A stretch of 64,000 nucleotides of DNA from positions 203,019 to 267,018 of the forward strand of contig JAVJNS010000035.1 of the NCBI GenBank assembly GCA_040217155.1, in the 5' to 3' direction. The translations under genes were made by a program, and so were the position numbers. Positions 33,210-44,175 of this stretch are shown in pieces. This DNA comes from Pelagibius sp040217155 (GTDB lineage Bacteria > Pseudomonadota > Alphaproteobacteria > Kiloniellales > Kiloniellaceae). The notes under the pieces are model-generated. The model was not told the DNA's origin. It ran no database searches and saw only the letters and a program-made list of their open reading frames with translations. How positions within the stretch are numbered: position 1 is the first letter of the stretch; every line of letters starts with the position of its first letter.

Positions 33210-34537
33210 CGGCGCTTCAGGCGGCAGGCGTAGAAGCCGTCGAGACCGCCCCGCTCCGGCAGGTGGCTGGGCAGGGTCCGCAGGTCGCCGTCGGGCGTGA
33301 CGGCATCTTCCAGGCCCGGCAGTTCCGCCCTGGCCAACGGCCGACGTTCGAAGGGTTGGTCTTCGGACAGAAATTTGGCGATGCGCTGCGGCCCCTCCTC
33401 GGGCTGCAGCGAGCAGACCGCGTAGACCAGCAGGCCGCCCGGCTTCACCATCTTCGCGGCCTGGGCCAGCAACCTGTCCTGCACCTCGATCAGGCCGGCG
33501 ATTTCCCCGGGGCCTTTGAGGCAAGCGATGTCCGGGTGGCGGCGCAGAGTGCCGGTGGCGGAGCAGGGTGCGTCCAGAAGCACCGCATCGGCAGGCTCCG
33601 GCGGCAGCCAGGCGGTGGCATCGGCGGTCACGCTCGCCGCCTTCAGGGAGAGCCGCTGCAGATTCTCCCGCAATCGCTTCAGGCGCCCCTCGGCGCGTTC
33701 CACGGCGATCACCTCGGCGCCGCCCGCGGCGAGCTGCGCGGTCTTGCCGCCCGGCGCGGCGCAGAGGTCGATCACGGTTTTGCCGGCGATCGCGCCGAGC
33801 AGGCGCGCGGGCAGGGCTGCCGCCGCGTCCTGTACCCACCAGGCGCCCTCGGCATAGCCCGGCAGGCGCGCGACATCGCCCTGGCCGGCGGGCAGGCGCA
33901 GGCTGCCCCCGGGTAGGACTTCGGCGCCCAACTTTTGCGCCCAGCCTTTCGCGTCGGACTTGCAGGTCAGATCAAGCGGCGGCTCGGCCAACTGCGCCGC
34001 GGCGATGGCACGGGCGGTGTCCTCGCCATAGGCGCTGCACCACGCCTGCCACAGCCAGTCCGGCGTGTTGAGGCGCGCGGCGTCCTGCTCGGCGACCGCC
34101 GCCTGGCCCTCGCGCGATAGACGGCGCAGCACGGCGTTCAGCAGGCCGCGCTGCCCCGCCAGACGCGGCCCCTTGGCCAGGTCCAGGGCGGTGCTGACGG
34201 CGGCATGAGGCGGGGTCTCGAGGAACAGTAGCTGCACCGCGCCGAGACGCAGAATGTGGCGCAGCACGATGTCCTTGGCCTTGATCGGCCGGTCGAGGCA
34301 GAGGTCGAGGGCGGCGTCGATCTGGCCCAGGCGGCGCAGGGTGGTCGCCAGCAACAGGCGGGCGAAGGCGCGGTCGCGCGGCGCCAGCTTGGCGAAGTGG
34401 CTGTTGCGGGCCAGCGCCTCGTCCAGCGGCCGTCCGTCGTCCAGCACTTCGCGTAGCAGGTGGAGCGCGGTCTTGCGGGCGTTCAGCCCGCGCACGTCGA
34501 GGTTCTGCGGGACCGAACCCTTGCGGCTTTCCTTCAT
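33206..34537 (-). CDS. rsmB: 16S rRNA (cytosine967-C5)-methyltransferase RsmB
   Basis: 443 residues: N-terminal NusB-like helical domain (ARKTALHLLREVLDDGRPLDEALARN) and C-terminal SAM-dependent methyltransferase (VIDLCAAPGGKTAQLAAGGAEVIAVERAEGRLKRL). Catalytic Cys lies in LLDAPCSATGTLRRHPDI and the second in YAVCSLQPEEG. Methylates C967 of 16S rRNA. The start codon at 34537 is the best in-frame ATG; the AGGAG before it is unusually close. Alphaproteobacterial neighbours rpe and purH lie downstream, here split by the two plus-strand exported paralogs. Confidence 0.92.
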   Translation of the reverse strand: MKESRKGSVPQNLDVRGLNARKTALHLLREVLDDGRPLDEALARNSHFAKLAPRDRAFARLLLATTLRRLGQIDAALDLCLDRPIKAKDIVLRHILRLGAVQLLFLETPPHAAVSTALDLAKGPRLAGQRGLLNAVLRRLSREGQAAVAEQDAARLNTPDWLWQAWCSAYGEDTARAIAAAQLAEPPLDLTCKSDAKGWAQKLGAEVLPGGSLRLPAGQGDVARLPGYAEGAWWVQDAAAALPARLLGAIAGKTVIDLCAAPGGKTAQLAAGGAEVIAVERAEGRLKRLRENLQRLSLKAASVTADATAWLPPEPADAVLLDAPCSATGTLRRHPDIACLKGPGEIAGLIEVQDRLLAQAAKMVKPGGLLVYAVCSLQPEEGPQRIAKFLSEDQPFERRPLARAELPGLEDAVTPDGDLRTLPSHLPERGGLDGFYACRLKRR

Positions 34538-34599
34538 GCTCCTGGCTGTAAGGCGAAGGCAGCGGCGCTGCAAGACTTTCCGGGAAACAGCAAAGCGAA

Positions 34600-35724
34600 T
34601 TACGGGGCGGGCGTGCGATGCGGCTTCAGCTTCGCCTCGTCGAAGACCACGCCGGTCCCCGGCACGTCCGGCGCCACGGCGAGGTGGTTCTCCACGACCA
34701 GAGGCCGGGCGGTATAGGCGTCGATGGGGAAGCTGTGCACTTCCAGCCAGCCGGCCCGCGGATCGTCGGGGGCGGCCTGTGCGGCCAGAAGGCTGACGTG
34801 CAGCTCCTGCATGCCGTGCGAACAGATCGGAATGCCGGCGGCTTTTGCCTTTGCCGCGACCCGCAGCCAGGCCGTGATGCCGCCGCAGTTGCCGGCGTCC
34901 GGCTGAATGTAGGACAGCCGGCTTTCGGCAAAGGCGAGGTCGAACTCCTGCAGGGTATGGAGGTTTTCGCCCATCGCCAGAGGCATGCCGGTGGCCTCGG
35001 CAATACGGGCGTAGCCGCGGTAGTCGTCGGGAATGATCGGTTCCTCGAACCACAGCAGGCCGAACGGCGTGAAAGCCCTCGCCGCGGCGATGGCCTGCTC
35101 GACGCTCAGCGCATAGTTGGCGTCGACCATGAAACTCACATCCGCGCCGATCACCCCGCGCACCGCCGCGACGCGTTCCACATCGACCGCCAAGTCGCTG
35201 TGCCCGACCTTGATCTTCACGCCATTGAAGCCGTCGCCGAGATAGCCCTCGACGCTGGCCAGCAGTTTCTCCAGCGGAAAGTTCAGATCGATGCCGCCGC
35301 GATAGGCCTTGGCGGTGTTCTCTGTGCTTCCGTTTCCGGCCATCTGCAGAAGCGATTGGCCGCGCTGCCTGCCGCGCAGGTCCCAGAGCGCGATGTCGAC
35401 GGCTGAAATGGCGAAAGCGGCAATGCCGCCGCGTCCGACGTAATGCAGGAGGTCGCTCATGAAGTCGAACAGCTCTTCGACCGGCGCGGCATCCATGCCG
35501 CTCAGGGCCGGCGCCAGATCGTGTTCGATGACCGCCTTGATCGCATGGCCGCCGCGCCCGCCGGTGTAGCAGTAACCCGCGCCCTCAAGCCCGTCTGCCA
35601 GTGCGATACGGACAACGATGAGTTCGAAATGCGTGTGATCGCCGTGCTTGGCGTCGCTCAGGACTTCGGCCAGGGGGATCGCAAAATGATCGACCTCGAC
35701 GCATCGGATCGGCGATCCGGCCAT
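34600..35724 (-). CDS. Mandelate racemase/muconate lactonizing enzyme family protein
   Basis: 374 residues, enolase superfamily. Two-domain: capping domain (about 1-130) and TIM barrel. Active site: KIK (Lys170, Lys172), metal ligands Asp201 (MVDANYA), Glu227 (WFEEP) and Glu253 (MGENLH), His303 (CSHGMQELH) with Asp276. KxK plus a His/Asp dyad places it in the mandelate racemase subgroup, which covers racemases and acid-sugar dehydratases. Substrate not assignable. GGGGGA precedes the ATG. No sugar-acid gene cluster adjoins. Confidence 0.88.
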   Translation of the reverse strand: MAGSPIRCVEVDHFAIPLAEVLSDAKHGDHTHFELIVVRIALADGLEGAGYCYTGGRGGHAIKAVIEHDLAPALSGMDAAPVEELFDFMSDLLHYVGRGGIAAFAISAVDIALWDLRGRQRGQSLLQMAGNGSTENTAKAYRGGIDLNFPLEKLLASVEGYLGDGFNGVKIKVGHSDLAVDVERVAAVRGVIGADVSFMVDANYALSVEQAIAAARAFTPFGLLWFEEPIIPDDYRGYARIAEATGMPLAMGENLHTLQEFDLAFAESRLSYIQPDAGNCGGITAWLRVAAKAKAAGIPICSHGMQELHVSLLAAQAAPDDPRAGWLEVHSFPIDAYTARPLVVENHLAVAPDVPGTGVVFDEAKLKPHRTPAP

Positions 35725-35792
35725 GGCTTTCCCCCTTGTGCTGTTGTCAGTGGCACAGGTTAGCCGATTCACCGGCCTGTGTATAAGGCGGT

Positions 35793-36668
35793 TTAGCCCC
35801 AGGGGCGTGGGTCGGGCTGCCCGGCCTGACGCATTTCGGCCGCCAGTTGGCGCAGCCGCTGAACGCGGTTCTCGGTGGTCGGGTGGGTGGTGAAAAGGCC
35901 GTCCATCTGGTTGGCGTGCAGCGGATTGATGATAAACATGTGGGCCGTCGCCGGGTTGCTCTCGGCGGTGCGGTTGTCGATGCCGCGCGCCGTGCGATCG
36001 ATCTTTTCCAGGGCCGAGGCCAGCCACAACGGCTGCCCGCAGATCTCGGCGCCGGCGCGGTCGGCGGCATATTCGCGGGTGCGCGAGATCGCCATCTGCA
36101 CCAGAGCGGCGGCCAGCGGCGCCAGGATCATGATCAGAATGGCGCCGACGATACCGAGCGGGTTGTTGCGTCCGCCGCCGAAGAACAGGCCGAAGTTGGC
36201 CAGCATGGAAACCGCGCCGGCGATGGTCGCGGTGATGGTCATGGTCAGGGTGTCGCGATTCTTCACATGCGCCAGTTCGTGCGCCATCACCCCGGCGACT
36301 TCTTCGGCGGTCAGGCGCTTCAACAGGCCAGTGGTTGCCGCCACCGCGGCATTTTCGGGATTCCGCCCGGTGGCGAAGGCGTTGGGCTGCTCATCGTCGA
36401 TGATGTAGACCCGCGGCATCGGCAGGCCGGCATTGCCGGCCAACTGCTCGACGATGCCGACCAGGCTGGGCGCCGAGCGCCGGTCGACCTGGCGCGCGTT
36501 GTACATCCGCAGCACCATCTTGTCGGCGTTCCAGTAGGCAAAGGCGTTCATGGCAATGGCGATCAGCAGGGCGATCACCATGCCGCCGGTGCCGCCGATG
36601 AAAAAGCCGATGGCCAGGAAGAGGCCGGTCATGGCGGCCATCAGGATGCCGGTGCGCAGGCTGTTCAT
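35793..36668 (-). CDS. htpX: HtpX membrane zinc metalloprotease
   Basis: 291 residues, four membrane segments, M48 family. The zinc motif is MAHELAHVKNRD with the third ligand in TREYAADRAG. Cleaves damaged membrane proteins at the inner membrane (family knowledge). ATG 36668 (MNSLRTGILMAA) matches the family N-terminus; an in-frame ATG at 36719 adds 17 polar residues. Divergent from the SDHAF4-like gene. Confidence 0.95.
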   Translation of the reverse strand: MNSLRTGILMAAMTGLFLAIGFFIGGTGGMVIALLIAIAMNAFAYWNADKMVLRMYNARQVDRRSAPSLVGIVEQLAGNAGLPMPRVYIIDDEQPNAFATGRNPENAAVAATTGLLKRLTAEEVAGVMAHELAHVKNRDTLTMTITATIAGAVSMLANFGLFFGGGRNNPLGIVGAILIMILAPLAAALVQMAISRTREYAADRAGAEICGQPLWLASALEKIDRTARGIDNRTAESNPATAHMFIINPLHANQMDGLFTTHPTTENRVQRLRQLAAEMRQAGQPDPRPWG

Positions 36669-36787
36669 TGTCGTGAAATCCGCGGAATCACTGAAGTTTA
36701 CTGTCAGATTTGCCTCCATCAGGTAGGCGGGATGGGCACCGTCTTCAAGACTTGGCGAGCGGCCCCGGCGGTGCCATATAAAGCGGG

Positions 36788-37024
36788 ATGTTCGCGAGAT
36801 TCACGTCCCGAAAGCCCAAGCCGCGTGCCGCGGCCGTGGCGCCCCTGCAGGAACCCCAGGCGGCGCCCGCTGCGGGGCCTGCTGCGACGACGCCAGGGCA
36901 GGAGGGGCGGACTGTTGCCAAGTCCTCGGGGGCCGCGCAGCCTAAGGAACTGGGCGGCCCCAGCGGGCCCGAGCCGACGCGCTACGGCGACTGGGAGCGC
37001 AAGGGCATCTGCGTCGACTTTTAG
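36788..37024 (+). CDS. DUF1674 / SDHAF4-like succinate dehydrogenase assembly factor
   Basis: 78 residues; a low-complexity Pro/Ala linker (10-45) and the conserved C-terminal block KELGGPSGPEPTRYGDWERKGICVDF, the DUF1674 signature shared with mitochondrial SDHAF4, which aids insertion of flavinylated SdhA. Bacterial role inferred. A short basic N-terminus precedes. No other sdh gene nearby. Confidence 0.88.
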   Translation: MFARFTSRKPKPRAAAVAPLQEPQAAPAAGPAATTPGQEGRTVAKSSGAAQPKELGGPSGPEPTRYGDWERKGICVDF

Positions 37025-37046
37025 GGTCGTTCTAGGTCGGCGCCTT

Positions 37047-38003
37047 CTAAGTAGGCGCCTTGAGCCGGTTGGCCTCGCCGCCCCGCTTTTCCAGATTGAC
37101 CAGCGCGACGCCGGCCACGGTGACCACCATGCCGACGAGGGCGAGCGGCCCCAAGGTTTCGCCGAAGACCGGCCAGGCGACCAGCGCGGTGACCGGCGGC
37201 ACCATGAAGAACAGGCTGGAAACGCGCGAGGCCTCGCCGCGGCGAATCAGCCAATAGAGCAGACTGACGGCGCCGACCGACAGCAGCAGCACCAGCCAGG
37301 CCAGCGCGAAGATCAGTTCGCCGGTCCAGTCGACCCGCTGCTGCTCGAGCAGCAGCGAGCCGAGGCCGGCGACGCTGCCGGCAGCGGCGTATTGGATCAC
37401 CGAGCCGCTGCGCAGGGGAACGGTATCGCAGAAGCGCTTCTGGTAGATCGTCGCGGCGGTGATGCCGCAGAGGCCCAGCAGACAAAGCGCGATGCCTTCC
37501 GGGGTGCTGAAGCCTTCTGCCAGCTTGCGCCACACCACCAGGGTCACACCGACGACGGCCAGCGCCAGTCCTAGCCACTGGCGCCGCGTCACCCGCTCAC
37601 CCAGCAGCAGGCCGGCAAAGGCCGCCACCAGCAATGGCTGGGTACTGACGATGAGGGCCGAGAGTCCCGCTTCGATGCCGCGAGACATGGCGACGTAGAC
37701 GCCACCCAGGTAGATCGCGTGCAGCAGCACGCCGGCCACACAGAGGTGCAGGATCTGCATCGGGTCGTGCGGCCAGGGCGCGCGCGTCGCGAGCGCGAAG
37801 GCAAGCAGCAGGACGGTTGCCAAAACGAAGCGCAGCGCCAGGAAGGTCAGCGGATCGGCATGAGGCACGCCGAGCTTGGCGCCGATGAAACCTGTGCTCC
37901 ACAGCAGGACGAAGAGCGCGGCGGCGCCGAGCCCCCGCAAGTCCCTGGGCTGTCCGGTTGAGGCCCCGCCGGCGGGCGCGGTCATCTGGCTTGGCTCGGT
38001 CAT
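37047..38003 (-). CDS. EamA/DMT-superfamily exporter
   Basis: 318 residues with ten predicted membrane helices in two EamA repeats: LWSTGFIGAKLGVPHADPLTFLALRFVLA and GIEAGLSALIVSTQPLLVAAFAGLLLGERV in the first, SSLFFMVPPVTALVAWPVFGETL in the second. Export of amino acids or metabolites is the usual role. ATG 38003 is chosen over the frame to 38045. The ribosome site is weak. Confidence 0.88.
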   Translation of the reverse strand: MTEPSQMTAPAGGASTGQPRDLRGLGAAALFVLLWSTGFIGAKLGVPHADPLTFLALRFVLATVLLLAFALATRAPWPHDPMQILHLCVAGVLLHAIYLGGVYVAMSRGIEAGLSALIVSTQPLLVAAFAGLLLGERVTRRQWLGLALAVVGVTLVVWRKLAEGFSTPEGIALCLLGLCGITAATIYQKRFCDTVPLRSGSVIQYAAAGSVAGLGSLLLEQQRVDWTGELIFALAWLVLLLSVGAVSLLYWLIRRGEASRVSSLFFMVPPVTALVAWPVFGETLGPLALVGMVVTVAGVALVNLEKRGGEANRLKAPT

Positions 38004-38074
38004 ATGCGCTGATAGCCGGTTGCGGGCGCGGCGGCAAACGCGCATATCACATAGGAGGCTCCCGTTCGCCGGGC

Positions 38075-38740
38075 CTACCCGATACGGATGGCGGTGAGGT
38101 TTTCCGGCTGGCCGATGCCCGGTTTAAGGTCTGGGTCATCCTGCGGCGTGCCGATCTTCGTCTGCATCGGCACCACACCGGCCCAGATGTCGAGGGCATA
38201 GTCCTCCGGCTCGTCGATCGGCGGGCCACTGCGGATCTTCGCCGCGACCTCCTGCAGCTTCAGCGAGACCACCGTGGTCGCCTTCAGTTCCTGCATCGTC
38301 GGCGGTTTCAGGCTGGGCCAGCGGCCGGGCACGATGCGCCCCATCATGTCTTCCAGGGCGGTCAGTTTTTCGGCAGGATCGTCGACCAGTTCGGCCGCGC
38401 CGAAGGCCATCACTGAACGGTAGTTGACCGAGGTATGGAAGCCGGAACGCGCCAGCACCAAGCCGTCCATCAGCGCCACCGTGAAGCAAACCCGCGGTCC
38501 GCTCTTCAGGTGGCGCAGCATCTTGCTGGCCGAGGAGCCGTGCCAGTAGACCCGGTCCTCCCGGCGCCAATAGGCGGTCGGCGTGACGTAGGGCTGGCCG
38601 CCGATGACGTAGCCGACGTGGCACATCAGCCCGGCATCGAGAATGGCGTGCACCGTCTCCCGGTCGTAGTGGGCGCGCTCGTGGGACCGCTTGATACGGC
38701 TGTGTTCGCCGGGTGGGAAGTCGATCTGGTCGATGCTCAT
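38075..38740 (-). CDS. Pyridoxamine 5'-phosphate oxidase-fold flavin-binding protein
   Basis: 221 residues, split-barrel FMN-binding fold of the NimA/HugZ-like 'PNPOx-related' kind: LMCHVGYVIGGQPYVTPTAYWRREDRVYWHGSSASKMLRHLKSGPRVCFTVALMDGLVLARSGFHTSVNYRSVMAFG. The C-terminal WAGVVPMQTKIG segment is common in this group. Not the true PdxH. Divergent from a MocR-type PLP-binding regulator, 131 nt apart, a recurrent pairing, so control by that regulator is likely. Confidence 0.88.
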   Translation of the reverse strand: MSIDQIDFPPGEHSRIKRSHERAHYDRETVHAILDAGLMCHVGYVIGGQPYVTPTAYWRREDRVYWHGSSASKMLRHLKSGPRVCFTVALMDGLVLARSGFHTSVNYRSVMAFGAAELVDDPAEKLTALEDMMGRIVPGRWPSLKPPTMQELKATTVVSLKLQEVAAKIRSGPPIDEPEDYALDIWAGVVPMQTKIGTPQDDPDLKPGIGQPENLTAIRIG

Positions 38741-38807
38741 GGCTGGTCCGAAAAACTCGCGAAATGCCGGATTTTGGCTGGATCGAATCGCAGGCTAGGG
38801 CGATAGT

Positions 38808-38861
38808 GGTTTCGTAGAAAGGGCCGCTTCTTGAATTTTCTAAGGACCACTTCTCGAAACC
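38808..38861. promoter_or_regulatory. Candidate MocR-regulator binding repeats
   Basis: Direct repeats GGGCCGCTTCTTGAA (38821-38835) and GGACCACTTCTCGAA (38844-38858), 12 of 15 identical, 23-bp period (about two helix turns). An inverted GGTTTCG / CGAAACC pair brackets them (38808-38814, 38855-38861). MocR/PdxR proteins bind paired direct repeats beside their own gene (family knowledge). Confidence 0.55.
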
Positions 38862-38871
38862 GGCCGCCGCC

Positions 38872-40401
38872 ATGAGCGGCCCGGCTTCGCTGCCGGGCCG
38901 CCGGCGCACGCCACTGTTGGGGCTGGCATTGGACCGCCGCGCCGAGACATCATTGCAGCGGCAGATCTACGATCAGGTGCGCGGCGTCATCCTGGCCGGC
39001 GGCCTGGCGCCGGGCACCCGCCTGCCGTCGAGCCGCGCCCTGGCGGGAGAACTCGGGTGTTCCCGCAACACCGTGGTGACGGCCTTCGATCAGTTGTTGA
39101 GCGAGGGCTATCTCGAAGGCCACGCCGGCTCCGGCACCTTCGTCAGCCGGGTGTTGCCGGAGGAGTTGCTTGGGCTGGCACGGGATGAGGTCGAACGGGT
39201 CGCCGCCGCAGAACCCGCCCCGCCGGCACGGCTGTCCCGGCGCGGCACGGAGATTGCCGATCTGCGCCGCCGCCAGCACGGCGACGAGCGCGCCTTCACG
39301 CCGGGCGTTCCGGAGACCGACGACTTTCCCTTCGATGTCTGGTCGCGGCTGCACAGCCGCCTGTGGCGCCGCCCATCCGCGGCGCTGCTGCGGCTCGGCG
39401 CCCCGGCCGGTCTCCACGGCCTGCGCGACGCCATCGCCCGCTACCTCACCACCTTCCGTGGCCTCAACTGCGACTGGCGCCAGGTCATCATCACCGCCGG
39501 GGCGCAGCAGGCCATCGACCTGGTGATCCAGATGCTGCTGGAGCCGGGCGACGGCGTGTGGATCGAGGAGCCGGGCTATTCCGGCCTGCGCGGACCGCTG
39601 ATCGCGGCGGGCGCCGTGCCGCTGCCGGTGCCGCTCGACGACGAGGGACTCTCGGTCGCCGCCGGCCGCCGGCTTGCGCCCGCTGCCCGCGCCGCCATCG
39701 TCACGCCCTCGCACCACTATCCGCTGGGCACCACGCTCAGCCTGGCGCGCCGCCTCGAACTGCTGGAATGGGCCAGAGGGAGCGGCGCCTGGATCCTGGA
39801 AGACGATTACGACAGCGAGTACCGCTATGCCGGGCGGCCGCTGGCCTCGCTGCTCGGCCTCGCCGCCGGCCGCGAGGAGGCCGGGCGCGTCATCTACATC
39901 GGCTCATTCTCCAAAGTGCTGTTTCCCTCGCTCCGCATCGGCTACCTGGTGGTGCCGGAGAACCTCATCGATGCCATGACGGCGGCGCTCTCGGCGCTCG
40001 GCGCGCAGCCCACCGCGGTGATCCAGCCGGTGCTGGCCGCCTTCATCGACGAAGGCCATTTCGCCACCCATGTCCGGCGCATGCGGCGCCTCTACGCGGC
40101 GCGCCAGGCGGCCCTGGTGGCGGCGGCGCGGCGCCATCTCGGCGACTATCTCTCGGTGGCCCCCGACGATGCCGGCCTGCACCTCATGGCCTGGCTGAAA
40201 CCGGCGCTGGCCGAGCGTCTTGGCGACCGCGGCGCCGCCGAAGCGGCCGCCGCCGCCGGCATCGCGGTCTCGCCGCTCAGCGATTTCTTTGTCGATGAGC
40301 CGACCCGCCAGGGGCTGTTGCTCGGCTACGCCGCGGTGCCGGAAGACGAGATCGAGAGTGGCGCGCGGCGCCTCGCGGTGGCGCTGCGACGGGCGCTTTA
40401 G
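38872..40401 (+). CDS. MocR/PdxR-type PLP-dependent transcriptional regulator
   Basis: 509 residues: a GntR winged HTH (about 25-90; LQRQIYDQVRGVILAGGLAPGTRLPSSRALAGELGCSRNTVVTAFDQLLSEGYLEGHAGSGTFV) fused to a fold-type I aminotransferase domain. PLP Lys lies in YIGSFSKVLFPSLRIGYL; EEPGYSGLRGPLI, TPSHHYPLGTTLSL and LEDDYDSEYRY are the cofactor-binding motifs. These proteins sense PLP or an amino acid adduct and activate the divergent gene, here the PNPOx-fold protein. Weak ribosome site. Confidence 0.92.
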   Translation: MSGPASLPGRRRTPLLGLALDRRAETSLQRQIYDQVRGVILAGGLAPGTRLPSSRALAGELGCSRNTVVTAFDQLLSEGYLEGHAGSGTFVSRVLPEELLGLARDEVERVAAAEPAPPARLSRRGTEIADLRRRQHGDERAFTPGVPETDDFPFDVWSRLHSRLWRRPSAALLRLGAPAGLHGLRDAIARYLTTFRGLNCDWRQVIITAGAQQAIDLVIQMLLEPGDGVWIEEPGYSGLRGPLIAAGAVPLPVPLDDEGLSVAAGRRLAPAARAAIVTPSHHYPLGTTLSLARRLELLEWARGSGAWILEDDYDSEYRYAGRPLASLLGLAAGREEAGRVIYIGSFSKVLFPSLRIGYLVVPENLIDAMTAALSALGAQPTAVIQPVLAAFIDEGHFATHVRRMRRLYAARQAALVAAARRHLGDYLSVAPDDAGLHLMAWLKPALAERLGDRGAAEAAAAAGIAVSPLSDFFVDEPTRQGLLLGYAAVPEDEIESGARRLAVALRRAL

Positions 40402-40410
40402 GACGTGCGG

Positions 40411-41106
40411 TTAGATGGTGCCAATGGGGCGCTTGGAGAGTTCGCGGCGGTAGTTCTCGCGGTTTTCCACCGCCTTAAGTGTCGCCAGGAAGCTCAGCAG
40501 CACTTCCCGTTTCGGCAGCTTCCCGCACAACAGAACTTCGACAAGGGTATCGACGGACTCCGGCTCGCGCTCGACGCTGGCGTAGTCGACCAGCCGGTAG
40601 CCGATGCGGGCGACGAAGCAGTCTTGATGGTAAGGCGCGCCGGCGGCCAGGGTGTAGAATCCCAAAGTATGCGGATCGCCGTTCTCGAAGCGGCTCACTT
40701 TTCCCACCTCCAGCTTGTCGCCCGGCGGCACCGAGAGGTTGCTGGCGAAACGATGAAAATCGCCGCTCCTGCGCAACTCGTTTGAAACGTTCGTGGAGAA
40801 GTGGCCGAAGGCGACGCGCGAAGTTCGGATGTAACCCTTCACCTGGTGAAAGCTGTAGTAGTTCTCGAAGATCTGGCCCTCGCCGACACGCTTGCGCACC
40901 GTGCTGATTTCCAACGGGCTGGTCAGCGGCAGGGTGAGGTCGGTCTCGGCCAAGTCGATGGTCTGCGCTTCCTGTGCGAAGACGACGAAGCGTTCGCCGC
41001 CGTCCGCCGAGGGATCGGCGGCGCAGGCGGACAGCCCCAGCCCTAAGACCGCGAAAGCGGTGCGAAGCGTTTTCCGCAAAACCGAAGTGCCGAGGCGGGC
41101 GGTCAT
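40411..41106 (-). CDS. Putative lipoprotein, unknown function
   Basis: 231 residues. Signal sequence with a lipobox LGLSAC (cleavage before the Cys at about residue 28), then a soluble domain with no family I recognise: FVVFAQEAQTIDLAETDLTLPLTSPLEISTVRKRVGEGQIFENYYSFHQVKGYIRTSRVAFGHF and later VPPGDKLEVGKVSRFENGDPHTLGFYTL. Probably outer-membrane anchored or periplasmic. ATG 41106 preferred to a TTG at 41139. Lies downstream of the acs terminator on the same strand. Confidence 0.75.
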   Translation of the reverse strand: MTARLGTSVLRKTLRTAFAVLGLGLSACAADPSADGGERFVVFAQEAQTIDLAETDLTLPLTSPLEISTVRKRVGEGQIFENYYSFHQVKGYIRTSRVAFGHFSTNVSNELRRSGDFHRFASNLSVPPGDKLEVGKVSRFENGDPHTLGFYTLAAGAPYHQDCFVARIGYRLVDYASVEREPESVDTLVEVLLCGKLPKREVLLSFLATLKAVENRENYRRELSKRPIGTI

Positions 41107-41181
41107 GTGGCTTGCTTTCCCCTGGCTCAGAATCGCCAAGATAGCAAATGCGCGCGGGGCTGAGAACTAGGCGGGCGTCAA

Positions 41182-41209
41182 GAAAACCGGCCCCGCGACG
41201 GGGCCGGTT
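41182..41209 (-). terminator. Intrinsic terminator after acs
   Basis: Stem AACCGGCCCC (41185-41194) / GGGGCCGGTT (41200-41209), 5-nt loop, followed on the minus strand by TTTTCTT. Ends acs transcription before the lipoprotein gene. Confidence 0.88.
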
Positions 41210-41240
41210 CCTGCCGAACGAGCGCCTGCCGGGAAACGGT

Positions 41241-43184
<1,944 letters not shown>

Positions 43185-43346
43185 CGCTCGACCGGCCTCC
43201 CTCAAAGAAACAAATGAACCTACCGCAAGCTAGGTTGGGCGGCGCGCTGCCCTACTGCCGCTTTCTCGAAACCTTGCCGCGATTATTTCCGCTACGCGGC
43301 CTGAAAACAAGGCTTTGCCCGTGGCGGCTCAGACCGTCGTTTCGGT

Positions 43347-43736
43347 TCAACCGCCGCCGGGAAGGGCCGTGCGGCCCTGGAAGCGGAGCAGCCCGTCGGG
43401 GTCGCGGCTGAGCCGCGCCGGCAGCAGGCTGGCGCCGAGGCAGGGGCCGGCCACACAGAAGCCGTCCTCGAAACGGAACTCGGCGCCGTGGGTGGCGCAG
43501 AGAATTTTGCCGCTGTCGGCGCTGACGAAGCTGCCGCCGGTGCCGTCGAAGCCGCCCCAGTCCAGCGGCGTGCCCATGTGCGGGCAGCTGTTCATGTAGG
43601 CGAAGGCCCGCGCGCCGTCGCGCACCACGAAGAGAGCGACCTCGTCCGCGCCCTCGCCCAGCACGAAGCCGCGGCCCGCGCCGTCCTCGATTTCCGTGAG
43701 GCGGCACAGCGGCGCTCCGGCGAGAGGATGGCTCAC
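43347..43736 (-). CDS. Rieske [2Fe-2S] ferredoxin-like protein
   Basis: 129 residues forming one Rieske domain: MNSCPHMGTPLDW and CATHGAEFRFEDGFCVAGPC hold the two Cys and two His ligands (CxH...CxxH). No membrane anchor. Similar stand-alone proteins act as electron donors to oxygenases. GTG start at 43736, 22 nt after the EVE gene stop, so the last gene of the tsaD operon. Confidence 0.88.
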   Translation of the reverse strand: MSHPLAGAPLCRLTEIEDGAGRGFVLGEGADEVALFVVRDGARAFAYMNSCPHMGTPLDWGGFDGTGGSFVSADSGKILCATHGAEFRFEDGFCVAGPCLGASLLPARLSRDPDGLLRFQGRTALPGGG

Positions 43737-43758
43737 TTGCAGCTCACGTGATGGTTCC

Positions 43759-44175
43759 TTACTTGGCGGGGGTCTTGCCCATCTTGCAGATCAGCGTCCA
43801 TTCCGGCTGGCCGACCGGCAGCACGGAAAGCCGCGACTGGCGCACCAGCGCCAGATCCTGCAAGCGCGGCTCGGCCTTGATGTCGGCCAGGGTCACCGGC
43901 TCGACGAACGGCCGCACGGCTTTCACCTCGACCATGCCGAAGCGCCCGCTCTTGTCGGTCGGATCGGGGTGGTAGAGTTTCGACACCTCGACGATGCCGA
44001 CGATCCGCTTTTCATTCACCGAGTGATAGAAGAAGGCGCGGTCGCCGAGCTGCATGGCCTTCATGTTGTTGGAGGCCTGGTAGTTGCGCACCCCGTCCCA
44101 GCCGGTCTTTTTAGCCTTCACCTGGTCGTCCCAGGACCAGGTGCCCGGTTCCGACTTGATCAGCCAATAGGCCAT
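43759..44175 (-). CDS. EVE domain protein
   Basis: 138 residues: MAYWLIKSEPGTWSWDDQVKAKKTGWDGVRNYQASNNMKAMQLGDRAFFYHS is the EVE (PUA-like) signature, RLSVLPV near the end. EVE domains bind modified bases or RNA; stand-alone forms have been linked to modified-DNA or tRNA biology. ATG overlaps the YciI stop (TGATG). Confidence 0.93.
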   Translation of the reverse strand: MAYWLIKSEPGTWSWDDQVKAKKTGWDGVRNYQASNNMKAMQLGDRAFFYHSVNEKRIVGIVEVSKLYHPDPTDKSGRFGMVEVKAVRPFVEPVTLADIKAEPRLQDLALVRQSRLSVLPVGQPEWTLICKMGKTPAK

